Of a stretch of 64,000 nucleotides of DNA, positions 17,485-25,504 are shown in pieces. The stretch lies in the NCBI RefSeq assembly GCF_019774615.1, contig NZ_CP081497.1, forward strand, positions 372,001 through 436,000. Reading direction: 5' to 3'. A model generated the notes under the pieces. It was not told where the DNA came from and ran no database searches. It saw nothing but the letters and a program-made list of their open reading frames with translations. The stretch is from Streptomyces sp. BHT-5-2. GTDB lineage: Bacteria; Actinomycetota; Actinomycetes; Streptomycetales; Streptomycetaceae. Each line of letters opens with the position of its first letter. Within the stretch, counting starts at the first letter, position 1. A program made the translations under genes and the position numbers.

Positions 17485-17841
17485 CTCGTGCCTCCGAAGG
17501 ACTTCGGTCGAGTCAGTTTCGGCAGCTTTTGAGCAGAATCCTGCCGATGAAAAGACTTATACGCTGAAATGACCGATTCCATTGCTCCGTGAGCCCGGGG
17601 TCCGCCGTCCGGCCGGGCCATCTCACTCGTCTGGACGGCCCCCGCGGGCCCTCCGCCCGGCCGCCGTGGCACACAACGGGCAGAGCCGTCCGCGACGAAC
17701 AAAGAAGACGAGCGGGCCCCGGCAGTGCCGGGACCCGCTCTCCGCTCAGCGGCGAACGCGCCATGTCGCCGCCTCGCCGGTCATGTGTGCCGACCCCGCC
17801 GGGCCGCCCGTCGCGTCTGTCGCGCCGTCGTCGACGGCGGC
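17485..17841. other. Intergenic region between two cell-wall hydrolase genes
   Basis: Both flanking genes read leftward. The region holds the promoter/leader of the GH25 gene on its left side and the terminator of the transglycosylase gene (17710-17740). An AT-richer stretch at about 17515-17580 is where a promoter for the GH25 gene would be expected; I do not see convincing hexamers. No small gene is supported. Confidence 0.5.
17710..17740 (-). terminator. Hairpin terminator of transglycosylase gene
   Basis: A 31-bp inverted repeat with arms GAGCGGG-CCCGGCA and TGCCGGG-CCCGCTC, one mismatch and a one-base centre. It lies about 100 bp past the stop at 17842. The very strong GC stem without a U-tract is the usual Streptomyces terminator form. 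Confidence 0.75.
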
Positions 17842-18492
17842 TCAGTACGCGGAGTTCACGTTGTCGATGGAGCCGTAGCGGTGCGCCGCGTAGTTGGCGG
17901 CGGCGGTGATGTTGGCGACCGGGTCGGTGAGGTCATGGGCCGTACCCGCGACGTGGTAGGTGTCGAAGGTGGGCTGGATCACCTGCAGCAGACCCTTGGA
18001 GGGTATGCCGTTCTGGGCGTTCACGTCCCAGTCGTTGACGGCCTCGGGGTTGCCGCTGGACTCGCGCATGATGTTGCGGTGCAGGCCCTCGTAGCTGCCG
18101 GGGATGCCCTTGGACTTCATGATGTCCAGCGACTGCCGGATCCAGCCGTCGAGGTTGTCGGTGTACTTCGGCGCGGCCGGGCGGTCGGCGGAGCGGCTGG
18201 CGGCCTGCTCGGCGACGCGGTCCTGCTTCGCGACGGCGGTGACCTTGATGTGGTCCACGACGGACGCCTTCACGGGGCGCTCGGCGGCGCCGGCCACGGC
18301 GGGCATGCCGTCGGCGCTCACCGGCTTGACCGCGGCCGGCGCGTGCGCGGCCGTGGTCGCGGCGCTGCCCGGGGCCGCGGTGACGGCCAGGCCCGTGGTG
18401 GCACCGGCGGCGGCCAGAACGGCGATGCCGACCTTGTGGGTGCGGGTGATGCGGGCGATCCGGGCAGCGCGGGGCAGGGTGAAGCTGGGCAT
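17842..18492 (-). CDS. Secreted SLT-type lytic transglycosylase, copy 1
   Basis: A 216-residue secreted cell-wall enzyme. The signal peptide spans about 1-45. An Ala/Lys linker is followed by an SLT-like lysozyme-fold domain: LDGWIRQSLDIMKSKGIPGS, then HRNIMRESSGNPEAVN with the catalytic Glu, and GLLQVIQPTFDTY. It ends right after ANYAAHRYGSIDNVNSAY. The last about 110 residues are nearly identical to the gene at 19366. ATG 18492 has AGAGG 9 nt upstream. It probably cleaves peptidoglycan glycan strands during growth or germination (known for related Streptomyces proteins). Confidence 0.88.
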   Translation of the reverse strand: MPSFTLPRAARIARITRTHKVGIAVLAAAGATTGLAVTAAPGSAATTAAHAPAAVKPVSADGMPAVAGAAERPVKASVVDHIKVTAVAKQDRVAEQAASRSADRPAAPKYTDNLDGWIRQSLDIMKSKGIPGSYEGLHRNIMRESSGNPEAVNDWDVNAQNGIPSKGLLQVIQPTFDTYHVAGTAHDLTDPVANITAAANYAAHRYGSIDNVNSAY

Positions 18493-19045
18493 ACGGGGGT
18501 GACCTCTTCCAGGTACTGGGGACGGGGAGGCGGCCATCGTTGGCGCGTTCGGACCGGAGACTCCTGGCCGCGTTCGCCTTCGGGGCGGGAGGTGCGGCGC
18601 GCTCTCGGTGCGACGGGATCCATGGTTAACGGCCGACCCCAAGGGTGGCAATGCCCCCTTGTACTACCTCTCTTCGTGAGATGTACCGTGATGCCCGAAT
18701 TGAGTAGTTATTCACCCAGTGTTTGCGGGCCGGGTCTCCTTCGGCGTCGACTAGGCGGACTCGTACGTGACGTGCGTCGCGTGCCCGGCGTCACCCGCCG
18801 AGGCCCGCCGGAAGCCCCGTGGAACCCCTTGCGCGTTACCTGGGTCACACTCGAATTGCCCGCCGCCGCCCCGCACTTCACACCCACCGGGCGTGCCCGG
18901 AAGGGAGCTGCGCCCCCGGCGTCCGTCGATACGGCGGCCCGGGTCGTCCGTTCGTAGCAGCGACCGGGCTGTCGCCCGGCGGCCGGACCGCGGGTCCCCG
19001 AGAGTGAGACCACGCACAACCACCACTCACCGTAGGGAAGTGCTC
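18493..19045. promoter_or_regulatory. Long leader region of transglycosylase copy 1 and divergent promoter of small secreted gene
   Basis: About 350 bp upstream of the transglycosylase are recognisably homologous to the region upstream of copy 2 (20068-20405). Conserved blocks, read on the minus strand, are GTTAACCATG (about 18622-18631), CATTGCCAC, GGTAGTAC (18661-18668), CTAGTCGA with GTCACGTACGAG (about 18750-18770) and a GCCCGGCGTCACC block. Conservation outside the coding region implies a shared promoter and perhaps a structured leader. The right part must also carry the promoter of the plus-strand gene at 19046. Confidence 0.55.
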
Positions 19046-19267
19046 ATGCTCCGTCGCCTCACCGTCGTGCTCGCCGGCCTCGTCACCGCCGGATTCCTCG
19101 CCACCGGCGCCGCCGCCGCGGCCCCCGCCGACCACCACCACGGGCACCGGCCCCAGCGCGAGAGTCGGCACCGCCTGACCCCGAGGGAGCGCGAGGGCCT
19201 CCGCATCGCCGGCCACGTCCTGGACGTCCTCTTCGGCGGCCCGTCGCGCCGCGACCACATGTACTGA
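19046..19267 (+). CDS. Tiny secreted His-rich peptide
   Basis: A 73-residue precursor with a good Sec signal peptide (about 1-27: MLRRLTVVLAGLVTAGFLAT then Ala-rich). The mature peptide of about 46 residues begins with ADHHHGHRPQRESRHR and ends with LRIAGHVLDVLFGGPSRRDHMY. The His cluster could bind metal. GGGAAG lies 8 nt before the ATG. It sits between two duplicated transglycosylase genes and converges with the second, sharing a terminator. No family recognised. Confidence 0.65.
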   Translation: MLRRLTVVLAGLVTAGFLATGAAAAAPADHHHGHRPQRESRHRLTPREREGLRIAGHVLDVLFGGPSRRDHMY

Positions 19268-19288
19268 CTCCGGCGCCAACGCCAACGC

Positions 19289-19325
19289 CAACGGCCCTGC
19301 CCGCGCACTGCGGACAGGGCCGTTG
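19289..19325. terminator. Bidirectional terminator
   Basis: Perfect 11-bp arms CAACGGCCCTG and CAGGGCCGTTG enclose a 15-nt loop between the convergent stops at 19267 and 19366. It should serve both genes. Confidence 0.75.
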
Positions 19326-19365
19326 CCGTTCACGTCGCCGCGCCCCCGGGGCGCGGAAAGCCGCC

Positions 19366-20067
19366 TCAGTAAGCGGAGTTGACGTTGTCGATGGAGCCGT
19401 AGCGGTGCGCCGCGTAGTTGGCGGCGGCGGTGATGTTGGCGACCGGGTCGTAGAGGCTGTGGGCCGTACCCGCGACGTGGTAGGTGTCGAAGGTGGGCTG
19501 GATCACCTGCAGCAGACCCTTGGAGGGTATGCCGTTGCGGGCGTTGATGTCCCAGTCGTTGATCGCGTACGGATTGCCGCTGGACTCGCGGATGATGTTG
19601 CGGTGCAGGCCCTCGTAGCTGCCGGGGATGCCCTTGGACTTCATGATGTCCAGCGACTGCCGGATCCAGCCGTCGAGGTTGTTCGGGTACGTCTTCGGCG
19701 CGGCCTCGGGAGCGGCCTTCGGCGCCTCCTTGGCGATCGGCGCACGCTCCGCGGAGCGGTTGGCGGCCTGCTGGGCGGCGTGGCCCTGCGCGGCGACCGC
19801 GGTCACCTTCAGGCCGTCGGCGACCGACGCGGTGGCCGTCTGCTCCTGCTCCTGCGCCGCCTTGTCCTTGGCCACGACCGGCAGGCCGTCGGCGCCGACC
19901 GGCTTCACCACGGAGGACGCCTGCGCGGTCGGCGTAGCGGCGTTGCCGGGTGCCGCGGTCATCGCCAGTGCGGCGGCGCAGCTCGCGGAGGCCACCAGCG
20001 CCGCGGAGACCTTGTGCGTGCGGCTGAGGCGGACGGTTCGGGGCAGGGAGAACTGGGGCATGGGCAT
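19366..20067 (-). CDS. Secreted SLT-type lytic transglycosylase, copy 2
   Basis: A 233-residue paralogue of the gene at 17842. It has the same signal-peptide architecture, a longer Ala/Pro/Glu linker (KEAPKAAPEAAPK) and an almost identical C-terminal SLT-like domain with the catalytic Glu in HRNIIRESSGNPYAIN. The C-terminal tail ANYAAHRYGSIDNVNSAY is unchanged. ATG 20067 matches the copy 1 start and has the same AGAGG spacing. High identity over domain and leader suggests a recent tandem duplication or gene conversion. Confidence 0.88.
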   Translation of the reverse strand: MPMPQFSLPRTVRLSRTHKVSAALVASASCAAALAMTAAPGNAATPTAQASSVVKPVGADGLPVVAKDKAAQEQEQTATASVADGLKVTAVAAQGHAAQQAANRSAERAPIAKEAPKAAPEAAPKTYPNNLDGWIRQSLDIMKSKGIPGSYEGLHRNIIRESSGNPYAINDWDINARNGIPSKGLLQVIQPTFDTYHVAGTAHSLYDPVANITAAANYAAHRYGSIDNVNSAY

Positions 20068-20507
20068 GCGGGGGTGACCTCTTCCAGGGCGGGGTGGCGG
20101 GGAGGTGGCCATCGGTGGCTGTCTCGTGGACCGAGGGTCAGTGCCGCGCTCGCCGCTCCGGCGGAGTCCGCAGGCTCGTTCTCGGTGTTACCGAAAACAT
20201 GGTTAGCGCCGGCCCGGGATAGTGGCAATGATGCCGTGTACTACCCATCTTCGTGGATTAGGGCGAGATGTCCGTAATGGCGCCTGGAATTCCCCGGCCT
20301 GCATACCCCCGGACTCGACTAGTCCGCCTCGTACGTGACGTACGTCGCGTGCCCGGCATCACCGCCGCGAGCCCTCGAAGACCCCTTCGCGCACGGCGGT
20401 TTGTTGCCCCGGTCACAGCCCGACGGGGCCGGTCCGCCCCTTCGGCGACCCCGGCCCCGCTCCTGTGTGCCCGCCCGGCTACGTCGCGTGCCCGCCGGGA
20501 CCTCCGC
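20068..20507. promoter_or_regulatory. Long leader region of transglycosylase copy 2
   Basis: It shares blocks with the copy 1 leader: GCTAACCATG, CATTGCCAC, GGTAGTAC, ACTAGTCGA and a 13-bp palindrome GTACGTGACGTAC at 20331-20343. The 15-mer TACGTCGCGTGCCCG at 20341-20355 recurs at 20480-20494, and in near-copy in the first leader (about 18774-18788). No gene is supported in this stretch. Confidence 0.5.
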
Positions 20508-21401
20508 TCACACCCGCGCCGGATCGGCGACCGCCCGCGCGCCCGCCGCGGCCTGGCGCCCCACCGCCGTCGCCGGCCGGTCCGTGAAGAACCGCGCCAC
20601 CAGATCCGCGACCTCCTCCGGGCGCTCCAGCACCACCCAGTGGTCCGTGTCGGGCACGGTCAGAAAGCGGCTGCCCGCGATCGTCGCCGCGAAATCCTGC
20701 TGCCGCGCCGGGGACGTCACCGTGTCGTGCTCACCACTGAAGACCAGCGTCGGGACGCCCGACAGGCCCCCCGAGAAGTCCGGCCGATCGCTCAGCGCCC
20801 GCCACAGCGAATCCACCGCATGCGGCGAGTGCAGCGCCGCCTGGAGCATCGCCCGCCGTACATAGCGGTACGCCAGCTCCCGCCGGGCCACCGACCGGCT
20901 CTCGTCACGACACAGCAGCCCCTCGGCCACCATCGTCGCGAAGGTGTCGGTGTCCCCCTCCCGCAGATGCCCCGCGGCCCGCCGCCAGTGCGCCATCTGC
21001 CTCTCACTGATGTGCGTCGGCACCCCGCCCAGCACGAGCCGGGCGACCCGCCCCGGAAACCGCCGGGCACACCCGAAGGCCAGCCCCGCCCCGTAGGAGA
21101 AGCCGAAGAGATTGATCCGCGGGACACCGAGATCGTCGATGATCCCCAGGATCGCCGCACACAGCACCTCGATGCTCGGACCCGGCGGCAGCGGCTCCGC
21201 GCTGCCCATGCCCGGCAGATCCGCGGTCACCACATCCGCCACCGGCCCCAGCCGGTCCTCCATCTGCGGCCAGCCGAACATCCCCTGCAACGCGCCGCCC
21301 AGCACCATGACCGGCTCGGTGCGCCGCTCCGTCCCCCGCAACACCCGGTACGCATACGACACTCCGCGCACCGACAGGGAACGGATCACTTCCTCGGACA
21401 T
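20508..21401 (-). CDS. Alpha/beta hydrolase, RhlA/PhaG-like
   Basis: A 297-residue cytoplasmic alpha/beta-hydrolase. The nucleophile elbow is GFSYG (Ser at about 112), an Asp in FSGEHD, and a late His in DTDHW. The pattern VMVLGGALQGMFGWPQM and PGMGSAE resembles proteins that act on acyl-ACP or acyl-CoA chains, such as RhlA/PhaG types or thioesterases. That is a tentative resemblance. GAAGGA precedes the ATG. It follows the KAS gene by 67 bp on the same strand, so it may release or transfer the acyl product of the ACP/KAS pair. Confidence 0.75.
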   Translation of the reverse strand: MSEEVIRSLSVRGVSYAYRVLRGTERRTEPVMVLGGALQGMFGWPQMEDRLGPVADVVTADLPGMGSAEPLPPGPSIEVLCAAILGIIDDLGVPRINLFGFSYGAGLAFGCARRFPGRVARLVLGGVPTHISERQMAHWRRAAGHLREGDTDTFATMVAEGLLCRDESRSVARRELAYRYVRRAMLQAALHSPHAVDSLWRALSDRPDFSGGLSGVPTLVFSGEHDTVTSPARQQDFAATIAGSRFLTVPDTDHWVVLERPEEVADLVARFFTDRPATAVGRQAAAGARAVADPARV

Positions 21402-21468
21402 GGCATTCCTTCTCGAAGAGGCTCCATGCGGCCCGGAGCGCCCGCGCCCCGGCCCGGCCGGACAGGTC

Positions 21469-22707
21469 CTAGCGGGTCAGGACGAGCGCCGCGTTGTGGC
21501 CCCCGAAACCCAGCGACGTCTTCACCGCGCAGTCGAACGCCGCCGGCCGGGCCTCGGCACGCACCACGTCGATCGGGATCCGGGGATCGGGCACCGTCAG
21601 ATTGGCGGTCGGCGGCACCAGCTGCTGCTCCAGCGCCAGCACCGTCAGCGCGGTCTCGATCCCGCCGGCGGCGCCCAGCGTGTGCCCGGTCATCGCCTTC
21701 GTCGACGTCACCAGCGGATGCTCGCCGAGCACCCGCTGCAACACCACCGCCTCGATGCGGTCGTTGAGCACCGTCGAGGTGCCGTGCGCGTTCACATGAC
21801 CCACGTCACCGGGCCGGACACCGGCATCCTCCAGCGCGCTGCGCAGCGCCCGCTCGATGCCCCGCCCCTCAGGATCCGGGGCCACCGCCCCGTACGCGTC
21901 GCTGGACGCGCCGTACCCGGCGATCTGCGCGCGGATCGGTGCATGCCGGGCCCTGGCGTGCTCGGGCCGCTCCAGCACCAGCAGCCCCGCGCCCTCGCCG
22001 ACCACGAAGCCGTCCCGGTCCACGTCGAACGGGCGGCAGGCCGCCGTCGGGTCCTCCCGCCGGGTCGAGACCGCCTTCATCTGGCAGGCACTGGCGATCA
22101 GCAACCGGGACAGCACCGACTCCGCCCCGCCCGCGATCGCGATGTCACAGGCCCCGGCGCGCAGCAACTGGTGCGCGGTGCCCACCGCGACGGTCCCGGA
22201 GGAGCAGGCGGTCGCCACCCCCAGGCTCGGCCCGTGCGCCCCGAGGTCCATGCAGACGCTGCTGGCCGCGCTGTTGACGACGGTCAGCGGGGCGAGCTTG
22301 GGGGAGACCCGCCGGGCGCCGTGCCCGGCCATCGCCGCGCTCTGCTGGTCGTAGAACGGCAGCCCGCCGTGCGCGGAGCCGATCACCACCGCGACCCGGC
22401 CGCTGTCCCAACTCTCCGGGTCCAGCCCGGCGTCCCCGACCGCCTCCCGGGCGGCGATCACCGCCAGCTGCGAGAACCGGTCCATCAGCCGCTGGGTGGC
22501 CACCCCGAGCAGCGCGGTGGTGTCCAGATCCGCCGCGGTGTACATGAAGTCGCAGGGCAGATCGGCGAGTTCGTCCTGCCGGGACACATTGCCCGGCACC
22601 ACGTCATGGGTGATGGCGTGCCAGGTGGCCTTCGTGCCCACGCCGGCCGCGGTCACCAGGCCCAGTCCGGTCACGGCCGCGGTGAACGGCTGCTGGCGGG
22701 CCGTCAC
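21469..22707 (-). CDS. Beta-ketoacyl-ACP synthase (FabF type)
   Basis: A 412-residue condensing enzyme with an intact triad: Cys168 in ATACSSGT, His308 in NAHGTST and His342 in AMTGHTLGAAGG, plus Lys337. It is therefore catalytically competent and not a chain-length factor. The start is GTG 22707, overlapping the ACP stop by 4 bp (GTGA). It lacks the ketoreductase and malonyltransferase neighbours of a housekeeping fatty-acid cluster, so it is more likely part of a small dedicated acyl pathway. Confidence 0.92.
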   Translation of the reverse strand: MTARQQPFTAAVTGLGLVTAAGVGTKATWHAITHDVVPGNVSRQDELADLPCDFMYTAADLDTTALLGVATQRLMDRFSQLAVIAAREAVGDAGLDPESWDSGRVAVVIGSAHGGLPFYDQQSAAMAGHGARRVSPKLAPLTVVNSAASSVCMDLGAHGPSLGVATACSSGTVAVGTAHQLLRAGACDIAIAGGAESVLSRLLIASACQMKAVSTRREDPTAACRPFDVDRDGFVVGEGAGLLVLERPEHARARHAPIRAQIAGYGASSDAYGAVAPDPEGRGIERALRSALEDAGVRPGDVGHVNAHGTSTVLNDRIEAVVLQRVLGEHPLVTSTKAMTGHTLGAAGGIETALTVLALEQQLVPPTANLTVPDPRIPIDVVRAEARPAAFDCAVKTSLGFGGHNAALVLTR

Positions 22708-22937
22708 GCGGCGACTTTGCCGTCGATGGCCGCCACCAGCTGTCCCACCGTGTCGCGCGAGGTCAGCGACACCTCTTCCAGATCGACGTCCAACCGCTCC
22801 TCGATGAGTACCCGGAGCTCTTCCAGGGCGAGAGAATCCAGCCGCAGGTTGCGCAGCGGGGTGTCCGCGGTCACCTCGCCGCGCGCGACCCCGAACCGTT
22901 CCTCCAGCAAGGTGTTGACAACTTCTGCCGCATTCAC
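22704..22937 (-). CDS. Acyl carrier protein
   Basis: A 77-residue ACP with the phosphopantetheine site Ser35 in LRLDSLALEEL and the usual four-helix pattern. GGAGGAG precedes GTG 22937 by about 7 nt; an upstream in-frame extension to 23069 has no ribosome site. It is translationally coupled to the KAS gene. It carries the growing acyl chain for the neighbouring condensing enzyme. Confidence 0.92.
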   Translation of the reverse strand: MNAAEVVNTLLEERFGVARGEVTADTPLRNLRLDSLALEELRVLIEERLDVDLEEVSLTSRDTVGQLVAAIDGKVAA

Positions 22938-23231
22938 GTGGCGCTCCTCCGCTGTTCGTAGGCGATGCCGCCAACCGCGTCCTGGGCGGGATTTAGCCGG
23001 TCGCCCCGGCTGGTTTGGCCACCCTTTATACGCCTTTGTCCCGGCTGCGCCCCAACCGTGGTAGCTCAATGGGGTGATGGGCGCACCGGAGCGGGGGAGG
23101 GCCCCCTTCGGGGCGGCGCGGTGCCGCGGGAGGCAGCTCGCTGTCTAACGCCCGAAGGCGCGGCGAGGTACGGGTCGGGAGCCCATGGATGCGAGGCGAT
23201 CTCGGCGACGCGCCCGCCCGCCGGCGGCTCC
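22938..23231 (-). promoter_or_regulatory. Leader/promoter region of the ACP-KAS operon
   Basis: The region between the ACP gene and ohrR, both leftward. An AT-rich TATAAA-like hexamer on the minus strand (plus-strand TTTATA at 23025-23030), with TTGGGG about 19 bp upstream, is a weak promoter candidate about 90 bp from the ACP start. No gene is seen. Confidence 0.3.
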
Positions 23232-23684
23232 TCAGACCTCGTCGAGCGCGCTGGTGACCCGCCCCAACAGGCCCCGCAGCATGCGGAGTTCGTCGACGGT
23301 CAGCCCCGTGGCGGCCAGCATCCGGCGGGGGACCGGCAGCGCCCGCTCCCGCAGCTCGGTGCCGGACTCGGTGAGCCGGATGATCACCGAGCGTTCGTCC
23401 TCGGGGCTGCGCTCCCGGTGCACCAGGCCCGCCGCCTCCAGCCGCTTCAGCAGCGGCGAGAGCGTCCCGGAATCCAGCCGCAACCGCTCGCCGATGTGCT
23501 TGACGGGCTCCGGTCCGTGCTCCCACAGCACCAGCATGACCAGGTACTGGGGGTAGGTCAGCCCCAGCTCCTTGAGGGCGTCCCGGTAGACGTTCCCGAA
23601 CGCGCGCGAGGCGGCGTGCAGCGAGAAGCAGACCTGGTGGTCGAGGCGGAGCAGTTCGGCGTCGGAAACCGGCGGCGTGGTCAT
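23232..23684 (-). CDS. ohrR: OhrR-type MarR regulator
   Basis: A 150-residue winged-helix MarR protein. The reactive N-terminal cysteine (Cys19 in DHQVCFSLHAASRAF) is the peroxide-sensing residue of OhrR proteins. The wHTH region LDSGTLSPLLKRLEAAGLV and the wing RSPEDERSVIIRLT are clear. It is divergent from ohr across a 174-bp region, the classical arrangement. It should repress ohr until oxidised by organic hydroperoxides (known for the family). Confidence 0.9.
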   Translation of the reverse strand: MTTPPVSDAELLRLDHQVCFSLHAASRAFGNVYRDALKELGLTYPQYLVMLVLWEHGPEPVKHIGERLRLDSGTLSPLLKRLEAAGLVHRERSPEDERSVIIRLTESGTELRERALPVPRRMLAATGLTVDELRMLRGLLGRVTSALDEV

Positions 23685-23701
23685 GGGGCCAGGGTAACGC
23701 G

Positions 23702-23752
23702 CCCAATTAAGTTGGGTACAATCTACTTGCGTGCAACTGAATTACGTGCGAC
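23702..23752. promoter_or_regulatory. Candidate OhrR operator region
   Basis: It lies just upstream of ohrR in the divergent region. CCCAATTAAGTTGGG (23702-23716) is a near-perfect palindrome. The following stretch has TTGCGTGCAA (23728-23737) and ACGTGCGA, an AT-richer patch with half-sites in both orientations. Position and composition fit OhrR binding; the exact site is not proven. Confidence 0.45.
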
Positions 23753-23858
23753 TGTGATGGCGGGCCGGGTCCTCCGGTCGGCCCGCCTCGGCTCCGGCCG
23801 ACGGCCGCCGGGCTCCGCGACCCGCCCCGTCCGTCACACGCAATCGAAGGGACCCCTC

Positions 23859-24269
23859 ATGGACGCGCTGTACACCGCCGTCGCCACCGCCAACGGCCGC
23901 GAGGGCCGGGCCGTCAGCTCGGACGGCCGGCTCGACCTCGCTCTGGCCCTGCCCCCGGCCCTCGGCGGCAACGGCAACGGCACCAACCCGGAGCAGCTCT
24001 TCGCCGCCGGATACGCCGCCTGCTTCGCCAGCGCCATGGCCAACGTCGGCCGTCAGATGAAGCTCGACACCAAGGACGTCTCGGTCACCGCGGAGGTCTC
24101 GATCGGCAAGGACGACACCGGCTTCGGCCTCGCCGTCGTGATGCGGGTGGAACTCCCGGACGCGCTGGCGGGCGAGACCGGACGGCAGCTCGTCGAGGCC
24201 ACCCACCAGTACTGCCCCTACTCGAAGGCCACCCGCGGGAACATCGACGTCGAGCTGGTCGTCGAGTAG
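23859..24269 (+). CDS. ohr: Organic hydroperoxide resistance protein Ohr
   Basis: A 136-residue thiol peroxidase of the Ohr/OsmC fold that reduces organic hydroperoxides to alcohols. The peroxidatic Cys is in YAACFASA and the resolving Cys in HQYCPYSKATRGN, both in canonical context. GAAGGGA precedes ATG 23859. It pairs with the divergent ohrR. Its stop lies only about 15-30 bp from the IS110 element, which did not disrupt it. Confidence 0.95.
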   Translation: MDALYTAVATANGREGRAVSSDGRLDLALALPPALGGNGNGTNPEQLFAAGYAACFASAMANVGRQMKLDTKDVSVTAEVSIGKDDTGFGLAVVMRVELPDALAGETGRQLVEATHQYCPYSKATRGNIDVELVVE

Positions 24270-24301
24270 CCGGGCGCGGGGGGGTGCCCCTATGGGTTTC
24301 G

Positions 24302-25504
24302 TCAACCCGTGGGGGCTGGTTGGGGTTGGTAGAAGGTGCCGTCGCGGAGCATGGCGAAGAGCACGTCGGCTCGTCGTCTGGCGAGGCAGAGGAGGGCTTG
24401 GGTGTGGTGTTTTCCCTGGGCGATCTTCTTGTCGTAGTAGGCCCTGGAGACGGGGTCGGCCAGGGCGGCGAACGCGGAGAGGAAGAAGGCGCGTTTGAGC
24501 TGTTTGTTTCCTCTGCGCGATGGCTGTTCGCCGCGGATGGAGGACCCGGAACTGCGGGTTGCCGGGGCGAGGCCGGCGTAGGCGGCGAGGTGGGCGGCGC
24601 TGGGGAAGCTGCTGGCGTCGCCGATGTCGATGAGGATGCGTGCTCCGGTCCTGACGCCGATCCCCGGCATGGACGTCAGGACCTTGGAAAGAGGGTGAGC
24701 CTCCAGCAGTTCCTCGATCCTTGTGGCGAGGAGTTTGCGCTGGTCAAGTACCGACTGGAGCGAGCTGGCGAGGCTGGGGACGATCAATGCGGCCGCGGCC
24801 GTGCCTGGCACGACCACTGTCTGCTCGTCCAGGGCGGTGAAGATGTCATCGACGAGCCGTTCCGCCATCCGTGGTGCCTTTGGGCGGATCAGGTTCACCA
24901 GCCGACGCCGTCCGGCCTTGCGGACCTGGGCCGGCGAACCGCACTGGTCGAGCAGCTTGAGCACGGCTGGGTGCTGCATTCGCGGTCCCAGTACCCGTTC
25001 CAGCGACGGGTGGATCTGTGTCAGCAGTCCCCGCAGTCTGTTGCTGATGCGGGTGGCTTCGCCGGCCAGGTCGTCGTCGAAACCCACGATCATTTCCAGC
25101 TCGGCTACTGCCTCGTCGGCAAGCTCGACGGCCCGCAGAGTGTGCGGCATCGACCGGGCCGCGTCCGCGATGATGAAGGCGTCGCGGGCGTCGGTTTTGG
25201 CTTCACCGGGGTAGAGGTCGGCGATCCGCCGCATCGTCAGGCCCGGCAGGTAAGCCACGGGGCAGTCCATGTCGCGGGCCACGGCCAGCGGCAGGGCGCC
25301 GATGGAGGCGGGCTGGTCGACGACCACGAGCACGGTGCCGTGCTTGGCTTTCAGCTTGGCGAACACGTCGCGGAGCTTGGGTTCGCTGTTGGGCAGCCGC
25401 TTGTCGAAGGCCTTCCTTCCGGCCGGAGTGACGGCGGTGGCGTGGTGTTCGCTCTTGCCGACGTCCAGGCCGAGGAAGGCGCCGATCTCACTGACGTCGA
25501 TCAC
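24302..25504 (-). CDS. IS110-family transposase (DEDD recombinase)
   Basis: A 400-residue transposase. The N-terminal RuvC-like DEDD domain begins FLGLDVGKSEHHATAV and includes KTDARDAFIIAD. The C-terminal transposase_20 domain contains MPGIGVRTGARILIDIGD and the serine-bearing GLAPATRSSGSSIRG. GTG 25504 is preferred, with GAGGAC 5 nt upstream; translation from further upstream would enter the non-coding end. It appears full-length and intact. Confidence 0.93.
   Translation of the reverse strand: MIDVSEIGAFLGLDVGKSEHHATAVTPAGRKAFDKRLPNSEPKLRDVFAKLKAKHGTVLVVVDQPASIGALPLAVARDMDCPVAYLPGLTMRRIADLYPGEAKTDARDAFIIADAARSMPHTLRAVELADEAVAELEMIVGFDDDLAGEATRISNRLRGLLTQIHPSLERVLGPRMQHPAVLKLLDQCGSPAQVRKAGRRRLVNLIRPKAPRMAERLVDDIFTALDEQTVVVPGTAAAALIVPSLASSLQSVLDQRKLLATRIEELLEAHPLSKVLTSMPGIGVRTGARILIDIGDASSFPSAAHLAAYAGLAPATRSSGSSIRGEQPSRRGNKQLKRAFFLSAFAALADPVSRAYYDKKIAQGKHHTQALLCLARRRADVLFAMLRDGTFYQPQPAPTG

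Noticed and set aside
18493..18850. c-di-AMP (ydaO) riboswitch before the transglycosylase genes
   Set aside because: Related Streptomyces cell-wall hydrolases can have this switch, but I could not match its conserved core segments. The shared blocks are reported as an unexplained leader instead.
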